Positions 33,454-43,808 are shown, counted from the stretch's first letter. The stretch: 64,000 nt of DNA from Christensenella sp034926635 (GCA_034926635.1 JAYFQX010000001.1:1-64000), one strand, 5' to 3'. The notes: generated by a model from the sequence alone, not told the origin. Numbers and translations are program-made.

Positions 33454-34721
33454 ATTCTGATGTTCATCGAATCAAGCGCATACAAAACTCCCAGTTTTGC
33501 ATGCTCATATGTTAGAGCTCCTTGCAAATAAGCGGCATATGGTTCTCGGATGGGCGCGTCGGCGGTCAGCTCTAAAGAAGCGCCCTGTACAAAGGTTCCG
33601 GCGGCCATGATTACCTTATCCTCATATCCGGGCATATCCCACGCATAAGGAACGACATTGCCGTCAATAGCGGAAGCGCGCTGGATCCCCCTCACAAAAT
33701 CTGTTAAGGGTTGTTCACTGCCGAAAATAATTGATTGTGTGATATCGCCGCGGACTGCATCATAAGAGGGCTGGGATTGATATCCGAGTTTTTCCATCAC
33801 ACGCGAAGCAAGCGCAACCCCTTTAAGCGCCTGACATACGGTATGTGGTGCCATAAAAAAGCCTTGGAAAAAAGGCTGATAACCATAGGCATACGAGCCG
33901 ATTTCCATCCCGATTCCGGGAGCCGTAAAGCGTGCGGCGATTTGATCTACCAGATCCGTACGTCCCGCAATATAGCCGCCGGTGGGCGCAATCCCGCCGC
34001 CGGGGTTTTTGATCAATGAGCCAGCCATGACGTCCGCCCCAACATTTGTAGGCTCTTCAAGGCATACAAATTCGCCATAGCAATTATCTACCATATAGAT
34101 TTTATCGGGAAATGCCGCACGTATCTGTGCCAAAACAGTACCAATATATTCCGTTGTAAAAGCCGGACGGATATCGTATCCCATAGAACGCTGGATATAA
34201 ACTACGCGTACCGATGGATTGTTCTGTATTTTTTGTATAGCGCTCTCCGTATCAATTTTGAAATCCGGCGTAAGGTTAACGGAATCAAAACATATCCCCC
34301 ATTCTGCGAGTGAACCGCTTACCTTCCCCAGCGTACCAGCCAGTGTATCGTAAGGCTTTCCTGTCAAAGAAAATAGCGTATCGCCTGGGCGCAACAGCCC
34401 AAATAGAGCCGTCGAGATCGCATGTGTCCCGCTCATCAACATCGGCGACACAATCGCATTTTGTGCACCATAAGCATCCGCAAAAACACGACATAGCTTT
34501 TCCCGACCCTCATCACCGTAACCATAGCCGGTGGAGGCATTAAAATGCCGTGCAGAAACATCATTTTGTTTGAATGCATCGATCACCTTAAATTGATTTG
34601 CCTGTGCAACTCTTTCAAATTCATGAAAGATTCCCTGCATATCGCACTCGCATTCCTCTACAAAATCAACGATTCTGCCATTTATCTTAAAATGTTTTGT
34701 AATGTACTCCCTTAAATCCAT
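33450..34721 (-). CDS. Aluminium-resistance / methionine gamma-lyase family PLP enzyme
   Basis: A 423-aa fold-type I PLP enzyme of the YnbB family. HFNASTGYGYGDEGREKL and AIVSPMLMSGTHAISTALFG are conserved. The PLP Lys is in AGSLIKNPGGGIAPTGGYIAG (about residue 236). Annotated names vary; the physiological reaction is not firmly known, and C-S lyase activity on methionine or cystathionine is predicted. The start lies 2 bp from the end of miaA, so it is the last gene of the miaB-mutS-mutL-miaA transcript. Confidence 0.88.
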   Translation of the reverse strand: MDLREYITKHFKINGRIVDFVEECECDMQGIFHEFERVAQANQFKVIDAFKQNDVSARHFNASTGYGYGDEGREKLCRVFADAYGAQNAIVSPMLMSGTHAISTALFGLLRPGDTLFSLTGKPYDTLAGTLGKVSGSLAEWGICFDSVNLTPDFKIDTESAIQKIQNNPSVRVVYIQRSMGYDIRPAFTTEYIGTVLAQIRAAFPDKIYMVDNCYGEFVCLEEPTNVGADVMAGSLIKNPGGGIAPTGGYIAGRTDLVDQIAARFTAPGIGMEIGSYAYGYQPFFQGFFMAPHTVCQALKGVALASRVMEKLGYQSQPSYDAVRGDITQSIIFGSEQPLTDFVRGIQRASAIDGNVVPYAWDMPGYEDKVIMAAGTFVQGASLELTADAPIREPYAAYLQGALTYEHAKLGVLYALDSMNIRI

Positions 34722-34723
34722 TG

Positions 34724-35635
34724 TTATCCTTCCCTGCTTTTTCCTTGATTTATAATTTCTGCTGCTAATTCATCCATGTTTTGGTAAGTGAGCGGATCAT
34801 ACCACGTGATGCGTGGATCCCGCCGAAACCAGGTCAATTGGCGTTTTGCGTAATGACGCGTATTTTTTTTAATCTCTTCCACAGCCTGTATGAAAGATAT
34901 TTTCCCTTTCATAGCATCTAAAAGCTCTTTATAACCGATTGCCTGCAAAGCAGTTGGCGCATGCGGATAAAATTGTGCGAGCTTTTTTACCTCATCCAGT
35001 AGTCCGTCTTGCATCATTTGGTCAACACGTTTGTTAATCCGCGCATATAACACTGCACGTTCGGGAGACAGTCCTGCCATAACAAAATTATGTTGATCAT
35101 TTATTTCATTAAAACGATATTCACCCGTTTCCCCATTTCTAAGAATTTCCAAACGACGTATCATCCTTTTTTTATCATTAACATGAATGCGCGTTGCAGC
35201 CTCAGCATCTTGTTTTAAAAGCATTTGATGCAGCAGTTCGTTATCGTATTGCTGCAATTCAGCGCGAAACGCTTCGTCGTAAGACGTATTGGTAAAATCA
35301 AGGCAATAAGTCAACGAATTAATATAAAGCCCTGTGCCCCCTGCGATAATAGGTACGTTACCACGTTTTAAAATATCCGCAATACATTCCTGCGCAGCAG
35401 ACTGAAACATAGCGACAGAATAAGTCTCACCGGGGGACGCCACATCAAACATATGATGCGGAATTCCCTCACGCTCCTCCATCGATGGTTTTGCAGTGCC
35501 GATGTCCATCCCCTGATAAATTTGCATGGAATCTGCCGAGATGATTTCACCGTTTATTTGTTTGGCAAGTGCAACTGCCGCCGCTGTTTTTCCAGATGCG
35601 GTAGGTCCCACAATAATATATACTTTATCTTTCAT
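34724..35635 (-). CDS. miaA: tRNA dimethylallyltransferase
   Basis: A 303-aa MiaA, which transfers a dimethylallyl group to A37 of tRNAs reading UNN codons. The P-loop is IIVGPTASGKTAAAVAL at residues 6-22. ISADSMQIYQGMDIGTAKP and the HHMFDV segment are conserved. GGTGLYIN and the C-terminal RHYAKRQLTWFRRD are also typical. It overlaps mutL by 4 bp. MiaB, encoded at the front of the same operon, methylthiolates the product. Confidence 0.95.
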   Translation of the reverse strand: MKDKVYIIVGPTASGKTAAAVALAKQINGEIISADSMQIYQGMDIGTAKPSMEEREGIPHHMFDVASPGETYSVAMFQSAAQECIADILKRGNVPIIAGGTGLYINSLTYCLDFTNTSYDEAFRAELQQYDNELLHQMLLKQDAEAATRIHVNDKKRMIRRLEILRNGETGEYRFNEINDQHNFVMAGLSPERAVLYARINKRVDQMMQDGLLDEVKKLAQFYPHAPTALQAIGYKELLDAMKGKISFIQAVEEIKKNTRHYAKRQLTWFRRDPRITWYDPLTYQNMDELAAEIINQGKSREG

Positions 35636-37494
35636 ACAATCCGCTTGAATCCTTTTTCCAAATCATTTTTGGTGAGGGCAATTGCAATCGGTCTACCGTG
35701 CGGACAATGCGGAATCGCATCAAGCTCGGTAATTTCGTGCATCAATTCTGCAATTTGTTCATCAGAAAGCTGGTATCCTGCTTTGATGCTGTAACGGCAA
35801 GAAGCACGGATGATCTGGTCACGCAACAGCAACACATCGCCATGCGAATTCTTTATTTCGTATAAAATATCTTCAATAATTTGGCTTGCACTGCTTCTGT
35901 TTACTTGGCTCGGCAGAGCTGTAAATTTTAAAGACAGCGCGCCGAATTCTTCAAATTCAAAACCAAGAGAGCGAAGTAAATCTTCATTTTGCATCCACAA
36001 ATCAAACTCTTGTGCCGCAAGGGTTGCGGCATAAGGAACCAAAAGTGACTGCATAGCACTTGTCCCTTCCTGCGCCTGTCGTTTCATCCGTTCATAATTA
36101 ATGCGTTCATGCGCGGCATGCTGGTCGATCAAATATAAAACTTCTCCGCTTTCTACGATTAAAAAAGTATTCCATGCTTGTCCGATGATTCGATAATTAC
36201 ATAAATGGCGTACGTCCTCTATCTCTATCTGCAGCTGCGGTTCTTCTTGTTTTTGAAACGCCGCTACTTCGTTTAGCAGAGAATCAAATTCCGGAGAACT
36301 TTCAAACCGCGGCGGCATAACGCTGCCCGGGGTTTGTTTTACTGATCCCGGAAAAGCGGGGCTTCTTTGAAAGTCGCTATGCAATGAATCTCCTTTTGAT
36401 ACTTCATCTGCTTTTGTATCATTTGGCTTTGAGGCAGCCATGGTATTTCCTTTGGACTCTGCTTGTTGCGGCATTGGCGAGAAAACTTCGAAAGCAGGTG
36501 CAGTGTTTTCTTTTAAGGCGTCCTCTACCGCTGCTTCTATTGTTTGCAATACAAAAGGTTCGTCATATAACATAACCTGTAATTTGTTCGGATGTACATT
36601 TACATCTGCCATCGAAAAAGGCAAATTAATATGAAGAACCGCAAAGGGATATTGCCCACGCAACAACCGTTGTCCATAACCGCGCATGACTGCAGCCTGG
36701 ATGTTTTTGGATTGCACCAAACGCCCGTTTAAAAACAGACAAAAATAATGCGTGCTTTTATAAAGAAAAGCAGGTTTTGAAAGATACCCCGTTATTGTAA
36801 TACCGCTATTTTCATAGCTTACCGGATGGATACGTTCGCTAATTTGTTTTCCATACACAGAAAGCAAGGCGTCTTTAAGATCCCCTGTCCCGGGACTCTG
36901 AAAAACAGTTTTGTCATTGCTGATATACTTGATCGCAATTCCGGGATTGGCTAAAATTAATTTTGACATCACAGAAGTGACCTGAGCAGTTTCGCTTCCT
37001 GTATTCTTCAAAAATTTTTTTCGTGCCGGAACATTAAAAAATAAGTTTTCCACCTTTACGGTAGTCCCTTCCGGCAGCCCCGCCGCAGAAATCTCCGGTT
37101 CTGACCCGCCTGTCACACAAAGAAGCGCGCCCTCCATACTGTTTTGCGTGCGCGTACTGATCGTAAGGCGCGAAACAGCCGCCATACTCGCCAGCGCTTC
37201 GCCGCGAAAACCGAGAGTCCCGATCTCCTCGAGGTCTTCCAGCTTACCGATTTTACTGGTAGCGTGTTTTTGTATGGCAAGAGGCACGTCTTGCGCCTCA
37301 ATTCCCACACCGTTATCGGTCACACGGATCAGTGTCTTTCCCCCATCGCGGATCTCCACGGTAACCGCCTTTGCGTACGCATCCATAGAGTTTTCAACTA
37401 ACTCTTTTACCACTGCGGCAGGATTCACCACCACCTCGCCGGCAGCGATGCGCGCAGCTACACTTTTATCTAAAATGTGGATCCGGTTATTCAT
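35632..37494 (-). CDS. mutL: DNA mismatch repair protein MutL
   Basis: A 620-aa MutL. The N-terminal GHKL ATPase has VKELVENSMDAYA, TDNGVGI and KIGKLEDLEEIGTLGFRGEAL. The C-terminal endonuclease motif DQHAAHERINYERM is near residue 456 and CPHGRPIAIAL is near the end, so it is the nicking type found in bacteria without MutH. A variable linker (about 330-425) joins the two. It overlaps mutS by 8 bp and miaA by 4 bp. Confidence 0.96.
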   Translation of the reverse strand: MNNRIHILDKSVAARIAAGEVVVNPAAVVKELVENSMDAYAKAVTVEIRDGGKTLIRVTDNGVGIEAQDVPLAIQKHATSKIGKLEDLEEIGTLGFRGEALASMAAVSRLTISTRTQNSMEGALLCVTGGSEPEISAAGLPEGTTVKVENLFFNVPARKKFLKNTGSETAQVTSVMSKLILANPGIAIKYISNDKTVFQSPGTGDLKDALLSVYGKQISERIHPVSYENSGITITGYLSKPAFLYKSTHYFCLFLNGRLVQSKNIQAAVMRGYGQRLLRGQYPFAVLHINLPFSMADVNVHPNKLQVMLYDEPFVLQTIEAAVEDALKENTAPAFEVFSPMPQQAESKGNTMAASKPNDTKADEVSKGDSLHSDFQRSPAFPGSVKQTPGSVMPPRFESSPEFDSLLNEVAAFQKQEEPQLQIEIEDVRHLCNYRIIGQAWNTFLIVESGEVLYLIDQHAAHERINYERMKRQAQEGTSAMQSLLVPYAATLAAQEFDLWMQNEDLLRSLGFEFEEFGALSLKFTALPSQVNRSSASQIIEDILYEIKNSHGDVLLLRDQIIRASCRYSIKAGYQLSDEQIAELMHEITELDAIPHCPHGRPIAIALTKNDLEKGFKRIV

Positions 37495-40090
37495 GATTTA
37501 TCTCTTTCTTTAATTGATAGATAAAATTAAGCGCTTCAATCGGTGAAAGCGTATCTACCTGAATGTGATTGATCGCTTCCAAACATTTTTCTGCTGTTTC
37601 ATGTTGCGATTGATCTGTTTTACAATCTTCGTTTCGAATCATTGCTTCATTGTTTTCCGTCAATGAAATCCTGTAATCCTGCAATTGCTCCAAAAACAGA
37701 TTTGCGCGATCCGTTACCTGTGCGGGAAGCCCTGCGAGTTTCGCGACTTCCACGCCAAAACTGCGATCCGTACCACCACGTATAATCTTATGCAAAAAAA
37801 CAATATCATTTCCAAGTTCTTTTACCGCTACAGAATAATTCCGTATTCCTGAAAACATTTGCTCCAGTTCCACGAGCTCGTGGTAATGGGTTGCAAACAG
37901 CGTTTTTGCATGTAACTTCTCAATAATATACTCCACGCTTGCCCACGCGATGGACAGACCGTCCGTTGTGCTCGTCCCCCTGCCGATTTCATCAAGGATC
38001 AACAAACTGCGCGAGGTGGCGTTGTTTAAAATATTCGCAAGCTCATTCATTTCCACCATAAAAGTACTCTGCCCGGAAGCTAAGTTATCTGATGCGCCTA
38101 CACGGGTAAAAACCCGATCTACCAGGCAAATTTCTGCGCTTTCTGCAGGTACAAAGCAGCCCATATGTGCCATCAAAACAATGAGCCCAACCTGGCGCAT
38201 ATAAGTACTTTTCCCTGCCATGTTCGGTCCGGTGATAAGGAGCATAGCATCATTTCCGTTGTCAAGCAGAGCGTCGTTTGGCACAAACTCATTTTTAAGC
38301 AGACTTTCCACCACAGGATGACGTCCATTCTTAATACTGATGGTTCCGTTTTCCGACATGTTTGGACGGACATATCCATTTTCGTAAGCAACAGACGCAA
38401 ACGATTGCATGACATCCAAAAGCGCGATCCGCGTCGCACAATGCTGCATACGCTCGATTGCTCCTGCCAGCTTTTCCCGAATTTCCAAGAACAATTGATA
38501 TTCCAGTGCATTGCGCTTTTCCTGTGCACCGAGAATGGTTTCTTCCATTTCCTTGAGTTCTTCGGTGATAAAGCGCTCACAATTCACAAGCGTTTGTTTA
38601 CGCAGGTAACGATACGGAACCTGCGTAAGATTAGATTTGGTTACTTCAATATAATAACCAAAAACTTTATTATAACGAATTTTGAGATTTTTGATCCCCG
38701 TTGCTTCTTTTTCTCTTGCTTCCAGCTCAACCAACCAATTTTTTCCGTTGATCGCGGCATCGGCAAGCTTGTCGGCTTCCTCGTTATATCCTTTTTTGAT
38801 GATCCCACCGTCGGTGATGCTGACGGGAGCATCTTCATTGATGCATTGCTCAAGCAGATCCCTGATATCTTCGAGACCATCAAGGCCTTCCAATGCCTCG
38901 GTAAGCAAAGCGCTCTTTGTACTGCTAAGCAGATTTTTGATGCCCGGCAGGGCAACGAGTGAAGACTTCAGCGCCAGACAATCTCTTGCGTTGATGGTTC
39001 CATAAGAAATACGCGTAATGATTCGTTCCAAGTCATAAATTTCAGATAATGCCTCTCCTAAAGAACTGCGCAGGTAAAAATCATTAAAAAGCTCTTCAAC
39101 GGCGCAAAGACGGTCGTTGATCTTGTCAAGGGTCTTTAGAGGCTGCAAAAGATATTGCTTTAACAACCGAGCGCCCATTGCAGTTTTTGTTTTATCCAGT
39201 AACCAGAGCAAAGAACCTTTTTTGGTACCTTCCATCAAGGTTTGTGTTAACTCAAGATTTCGGCGCGTGCTTGGGTCAAGTGTCATAAAGCTATCGTCGC
39301 GCAGGGACTTCAGCGTTGTGATATGCATCAAAGTATTTTTTTGCGTGTCCTGCAAGTATTGCATGAGTGCACCGCCAGCACAAATGCCGTCAGTATAACC
39401 ATCACACCCATATGCCGAAAGGGATTGCACTTTATAATGAGCACAAAGCGCTTTTTGTGCGGTTTCTGTTGTAAATGCCCAGTCAAAATATGGGTTGACA
39501 AACGATTTTTTAAGCGGCGTCTTTTCTATTACGGATAACAATTTTTTTACTTGTAAATCTGCCGTCAATATTTCTTTGGGAGCAAGCCGCGTCATCTCGT
39601 TTAAAAGCTGTGCATCGTCTTTGGTTTCTGAAATACAGAATTCACCCGTAGATACATCACAATAGCAAATCCCGGCTTCTTCGCCGCTCCCGAAAAAAAC
39701 ACTGAGGATATAATTATTTTCGTGTTCATCCAAAACAGATTTTTCCACAACAGTTCCGGGCGTTACAACGCGTGTGATTCCACGTTTTACAATACCCTTC
39801 GCAACGCTTGGATCTTCCAGCTGGTCGCAGATTGCAACTTTATATCCTGCTTCGACCAGCTTTGCCAGATATGTGTCAATCGCATGGTACGGCACGCCGC
39901 ACATCGGCGCACGTTCTTCAAGTCCGCAATTTCTCCCCGTGAGCACAAGCTCTAAAACCCGCGAGGCTGTTACTGCATCTTCAAAAAACATTTCATAAAA
40001 ATCACCCAAACGGAACATCAAGATACAATCTGGATATTCTTCCTTTAATTTAAGGTATTGCTGCATCATCGGAGTTAAATTCGCCATCAT
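37487..40090 (-). CDS. mutS: DNA mismatch repair protein MutS
   Basis: An 867-aa MutS1. The mismatch-contact motif FYE is in RLGDFYEMFFEDA (about 30). The connector, lever and clamp regions follow. The ATPase has Walker A GPNMAGKSTYMRQ (about 622), Walker B LLILDEIGRGTST, and FATHYHEL. The ATG at 40090 overlaps the miaB stop as ATGA, with GAGAGG upstream. The very next codon is also ATG. It acts with MutL to start mismatch repair. Confidence 0.97.
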   Translation of the reverse strand: MMANLTPMMQQYLKLKEEYPDCILMFRLGDFYEMFFEDAVTASRVLELVLTGRNCGLEERAPMCGVPYHAIDTYLAKLVEAGYKVAICDQLEDPSVAKGIVKRGITRVVTPGTVVEKSVLDEHENNYILSVFFGSGEEAGICYCDVSTGEFCISETKDDAQLLNEMTRLAPKEILTADLQVKKLLSVIEKTPLKKSFVNPYFDWAFTTETAQKALCAHYKVQSLSAYGCDGYTDGICAGGALMQYLQDTQKNTLMHITTLKSLRDDSFMTLDPSTRRNLELTQTLMEGTKKGSLLWLLDKTKTAMGARLLKQYLLQPLKTLDKINDRLCAVEELFNDFYLRSSLGEALSEIYDLERIITRISYGTINARDCLALKSSLVALPGIKNLLSSTKSALLTEALEGLDGLEDIRDLLEQCINEDAPVSITDGGIIKKGYNEEADKLADAAINGKNWLVELEAREKEATGIKNLKIRYNKVFGYYIEVTKSNLTQVPYRYLRKQTLVNCERFITEELKEMEETILGAQEKRNALEYQLFLEIREKLAGAIERMQHCATRIALLDVMQSFASVAYENGYVRPNMSENGTISIKNGRHPVVESLLKNEFVPNDALLDNGNDAMLLITGPNMAGKSTYMRQVGLIVLMAHMGCFVPAESAEICLVDRVFTRVGASDNLASGQSTFMVEMNELANILNNATSRSLLILDEIGRGTSTTDGLSIAWASVEYIIEKLHAKTLFATHYHELVELEQMFSGIRNYSVAVKELGNDIVFLHKIIRGGTDRSFGVEVAKLAGLPAQVTDRANLFLEQLQDYRISLTENNEAMIRNEDCKTDQSQHETAEKCLEAINHIQVDTLSPIEALNFIYQLKKEINHE

Positions 40091-41448
40091 GGATTTATTA
40101 TCCTCTCGCCAAAAAGCGTTGTTTTCTTTCCTTGGGTAATCAAAACATCACAAAATGTGCCGATCAAATCCGAACTTCCTTCAAAATTAACCATCTTGGA
40201 AGTCCCTGTACGTCCGCACACATGGGCAGGATTTCTCGTGCTGACGCCTTCCACAAGCACTGTTTCTACATTTCCCTCATACTCTTGATTTCGTTGCTGT
40301 GTAATCTCGTTTTGCAGCGCAACAAGCTGTATAATCCGCTTTTTTTGAACCTCTTCCGGCACGGGATTTGCCATTTGCGCAGCCTTGGTCCCGGTGCGTC
40401 TGGAATAAACAAAAGTAAAAGCAGAATCATAACGTATTTCCCTGACAAGGGAAAGCGTGGCTTCAAAATCAAGATCAGTTTCGCCGGGGAATCCGACAAT
40501 AATATCGGTCGTGAGCGCAACATCCGGAATTTGTGCGCGTATCCTGCTTACCAAAGCGGTATATTGTTCCCGTGTATACTTACGGTTCATAGCCTGTAAA
40601 ATCTTGGTACTACCGGATTGTACGGGCAGGTGAATATGTCTGCAAATACGTTCATTTGCTGCAATCGTTGCAATCAAGCGATCGGAAAGATCCTTTGGGT
40701 GCGATGTCATAAAACGAATACGTGGAATTTCCGTTTCATCACATATTTTTTGCAGCAATACAGAAAAGTCATCGCCTTCTCCCCCGTCATAAGAATTTAC
40801 GTTTTGCCCGAGCAGCATTACTTCCTTATACCCTGCGTTTTGAAGTTTTTGAACTTCTCGTATGATATCCGCAATCCTGCGCGAGCGTTCCCTACCGCGA
40901 ACATAAGGAACGATACAGTAAGAACAAAAATTATTGCAACCATACATAATGTTTACAGATGCTAAGGAGCCCTCCCCGCGACGCATAGGGACATCCTCAT
41001 GAATCCCGTCTGCCTTTTCCTGGATACTAAAAACCCGCTTTTTTTCCATCAGGCACTCGCCCACCAAATCTCCGAGCGTATGCAGATTATGCGTACCAAA
41101 GACAATATCAACAAACGGAAAAGTCTTGACAAGCTTCTGCGCGACTTTTTCCTGCTGCATCATGCATCCACAAACTGCAATCATAAGATTTGGGTTTTCC
41201 TTTTTTAACGGACGCAACGCACCAACATTGCCGAAAGTCTTCTTTTCGGCATTCTCTCTTACGCAGCACGTATTGAATATCACAAAATCCGCTTTTGTTT
41301 TTTCGGCTTCCGACACAAAACCGAGGTCTTCCAATATTCCGCAGATTTTTTCTGACTCGTGCTCATTCATTTGACAACCATAGGTAATCACATGGTATTT
41401 TAAATGGTTTTCCGTAATATACTGTTTTAATTGTTTCATATTTTCCAT
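40087..41448 (-). CDS. miaB: tRNA-2-methylthio-N6-dimethylallyladenosine synthase
   Basis: A radical-SAM methylthiotransferase of about 453 aa. The N-terminal UPF0004 domain has HVITYGCQMNEHESEKI and two further Cys (NTCCVREN, AVCGCMMQ) that bind the second cluster. The SAM-cluster motif is CNNFCSYCIVPYVRGRERSR. The C-terminal TRAM domain ends near residue 450. Three starts are possible: GTG at 41484, ATG at 41448 and ATG at 41439. None has a good ribosome site. I chose 41448, where a TATAAT lies 6 bp upstream and could give a leaderless message. Confidence 0.93.
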   Translation of the reverse strand: MENMKQLKQYITENHLKYHVITYGCQMNEHESEKICGILEDLGFVSEAEKTKADFVIFNTCCVRENAEKKTFGNVGALRPLKKENPNLMIAVCGCMMQQEKVAQKLVKTFPFVDIVFGTHNLHTLGDLVGECLMEKKRVFSIQEKADGIHEDVPMRRGEGSLASVNIMYGCNNFCSYCIVPYVRGRERSRRIADIIREVQKLQNAGYKEVMLLGQNVNSYDGGEGDDFSVLLQKICDETEIPRIRFMTSHPKDLSDRLIATIAANERICRHIHLPVQSGSTKILQAMNRKYTREQYTALVSRIRAQIPDVALTTDIIVGFPGETDLDFEATLSLVREIRYDSAFTFVYSRRTGTKAAQMANPVPEEVQKKRIIQLVALQNEITQQRNQEYEGNVETVLVEGVSTRNPAHVCGRTGTSKMVNFEGSSDLIGTFCDVLITQGKKTTLFGERIINP

Positions 41449-41454
41449 GATTAA

Positions 41455-41460
41455 ATTATA
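41455..41460 (-). promoter_or_regulatory. -10 box of the miaB operon
   Basis: TATAAT on the - strand, 6 bp from the ATG at 41448. The matching -35 is weak (GTGGCG with an 18-bp spacer). It lies after the nrdJ terminator, so the operon needs its own promoter. Confidence 0.4.
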
Positions 41461-41484
41461 CCGCAAAATCATTCGTAGCGCCAC

Positions 41485-41514
41485 AGAAAAAGGGCAGAAA
41501 ACAAATCCGCCCTG
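41485..41514 (-). terminator. Terminator of nrdJ
   Basis: On the - strand AGGGCGGA pairs with TCTGCCCT (one mismatch), followed by TTTTTC. Confidence 0.7.
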
Positions 41515-41555
41515 TCTGTGAAAACCGATTTTATATTCTCGTTATTTCCGTACAT

Positions 41556-43808
41556 TTAACCGCATTTGGAGTACCCGCACGAACGGCAGATATTGCAGCC
41601 GCCTTCATAGTCCAGCTTTGCGCCGCATTCCGGGCACTTGCTGTCATCGGGCTGCTGCGGTTCATCCTCCTGCATCAACGGGGCGATTTTTTCACGACGC
41701 ATCTTAGCCACAGTCTGCAGCACCCTGCCGATTGCATCCGGGCAGGATAACACCTTTACATCTCCGCCTTTGCGAAGCGTGGAATGACAGCGGATCCCAC
41801 GCAGCTGCTCTACGATTTCATCAACGTCCATACCGGAACGAAGCGCCGTAGAAATCAGACGACTCGTTGCCTCGGACTGTGACGGGCATCCTCCCGCGCG
41901 ACCCAGGTTCGTAAATACCTCACAAATCCCGTTTTCATCATAATTGACCGTAATATATAGATTTCCGCAGCCAATCTTAACCTTCTGTGTAATTCCCTGC
42001 GTAACTTCCGGGCGTACCCTCGGTTTATGGGCAAGTACATATCCCTGTTCCTGCCCTTGCATCTCTGTAGAGGCTTCCTCTTCTTCCTCTGAACGGTTTA
42101 CCTTTCCAATATTCAGAACCTGCGCTTCGCGCGAACCATCGCGGTAAATGGTTACGCCTTTCAGTCCTAGTTCGTACGCCATATCATATACGTTGCGAAC
42201 ATCAGCCTGTGTCGCTTCTCTTGCAAAATTGACTGTTTTGGAAACCGCGTTATCCGTATATTTTTGAAAAGCCGCTTGCATTCGTACATGGTATTCCGGT
42301 GTGATGTCGTGCGCAGTCACAAAGATATCACGAATATCCTGCGGAATTTCTTCCATGTGGGCAATGGTACCTTCGGATGCAATTTTAGCCATTAATTCTT
42401 TGCTGTAAAGTCCGCGCTCTCGCATTATTTGTTCAAAATATGGATGTACTTCTACCAATTCATCGTTATCCATTACGTTTCTGATATAAGAAAGCGCAAA
42501 AACCGGTTCAATACCCGAAGACGAATTGCAAATAATGGAAATCGTTCCAGTCGGGGCAATTGTAGTGACCGTTGCATTACGCTGTACAAGTCCCTGCTTT
42601 TTGAAGATACTCTCGTCATATGCAGGAAACGTTCCACGTTGTTTCGCCAGCTCACACGACATCTCCTGTGCTGTTGTATGCAGAAATTTCATAACCTTTT
42701 CTGCGAGGTCAATTGCCTTTTGAGAGTTATAAGGAATACGCAGTTTATATAGAATATCCGCAAAGCCCATTAATCCCAAACCGATTTTGCGCGTAGAAAG
42801 CGTCATCTCGCGAATTTGCTGCAAAGGATAGTTGTTTACGCTGATTACATTGTCAAGAAAATGCACTGCGTCGCGCACTGTTTTTCGAAATAAGTCATAA
42901 TCAATTTCATATAGTCCGTCTTCATTTTTTTTGACAAGCATATTTAGATTGATTGAACCCAGGTTGCAGCTTTCAAATGGCAGAAGAGGTTGTTCGCCGC
43001 ATGGGTTTGTGCTCTCCACTTCGCCCAGTTTTGGAACAGGATTATCCCGGTTAATACGGTCTAAAAAAATGATCCCCGGTTCTCCGTTTGTCCATGCCAT
43101 TTTGACGATCAAGTCATATACATCAGGCGCATATAACTTTTTAACTTCCTGTTTCGTATGCGGATCAACTAAAGCATATTGGCGTTTCTCACGCACAGCT
43201 TTCATAAATTCTTCTGTTACCCCAACACTGATATTGAAGTTGGTGATTTGGGTAGTATCTTTTTTACATTGAATAAAATCAAGAATATCAGGGTGGTCAA
43301 CACGCAAAATCCCCATATTTGCGCCACGCCGCGTTCCGCCTTGCTTTACTGCCTCTGTAGCGGCATTGAAAACTTTCATAAAGCTGATGGGACCACTGGC
43401 AACACCGCCTGTTGAATTCACCATGGCTCCTGCCTCGCGAAGGCGCGAAAAAGAAAATCCTGTTCCGCCGCCGCTTTTGTGGATCAACGCCGCATTTTTT
43501 AGCGCATCGAATATATTCTCCATGCTGTCCTCGACAGGAAGAACGAAACATGCCGAAAGCTGGCCGAGTTCCCTGCCTGCATTCATCAGCGTTGGAGAGT
43601 TCGGCATAAAACGGAGCGTCGACATCATGTCATAAAAAGTATCCTGTGTCTTTTTCACATCTGCATCAAGATCAAATTCCCTATCAGCCTCGGCAATTGC
43701 ACGGGCAACGCGTTTCAATAAATCATCCGGCGTTTCCACCACATCCCCATCCGGTCCCTTTTTCAGGTAACGTCTTTCCAAAACGGTGACAGCATTTTTG
43801 CTAAACAT
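41556..43808 (-). CDS. nrdJ: Adenosylcobalamin-dependent class II ribonucleoside-diphosphate reductase
   Basis: A 750-aa B12-dependent reductase that makes deoxyribonucleotides without oxygen. FMPNSPTLMNAGRELGQLSACFVLPVEDSM and NPCGEQPLLPFESCNLGSINL (about 270) hold active-site residues. A TSCPD domain (about 600-690) and a C-terminal Cys-rich ribbon CPECGAKLDYEGG..CRSCGYSKCG follow. I chose ATG 43808 because CGGAGG lies just upstream; an ATG at 43826 would read through that site. NrdR-like palindromes lie upstream. It requires cobalamin. Confidence 0.95.
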   Translation of the reverse strand: MFSKNAVTVLERRYLKKGPDGDVVETPDDLLKRVARAIAEADREFDLDADVKKTQDTFYDMMSTLRFMPNSPTLMNAGRELGQLSACFVLPVEDSMENIFDALKNAALIHKSGGGTGFSFSRLREAGAMVNSTGGVASGPISFMKVFNAATEAVKQGGTRRGANMGILRVDHPDILDFIQCKKDTTQITNFNISVGVTEEFMKAVREKRQYALVDPHTKQEVKKLYAPDVYDLIVKMAWTNGEPGIIFLDRINRDNPVPKLGEVESTNPCGEQPLLPFESCNLGSINLNMLVKKNEDGLYEIDYDLFRKTVRDAVHFLDNVISVNNYPLQQIREMTLSTRKIGLGLMGFADILYKLRIPYNSQKAIDLAEKVMKFLHTTAQEMSCELAKQRGTFPAYDESIFKKQGLVQRNATVTTIAPTGTISIICNSSSGIEPVFALSYIRNVMDNDELVEVHPYFEQIMRERGLYSKELMAKIASEGTIAHMEEIPQDIRDIFVTAHDITPEYHVRMQAAFQKYTDNAVSKTVNFAREATQADVRNVYDMAYELGLKGVTIYRDGSREAQVLNIGKVNRSEEEEEASTEMQGQEQGYVLAHKPRVRPEVTQGITQKVKIGCGNLYITVNYDENGICEVFTNLGRAGGCPSQSEATSRLISTALRSGMDVDEIVEQLRGIRCHSTLRKGGDVKVLSCPDAIGRVLQTVAKMRREKIAPLMQEDEPQQPDDSKCPECGAKLDYEGGCNICRSCGYSKCG

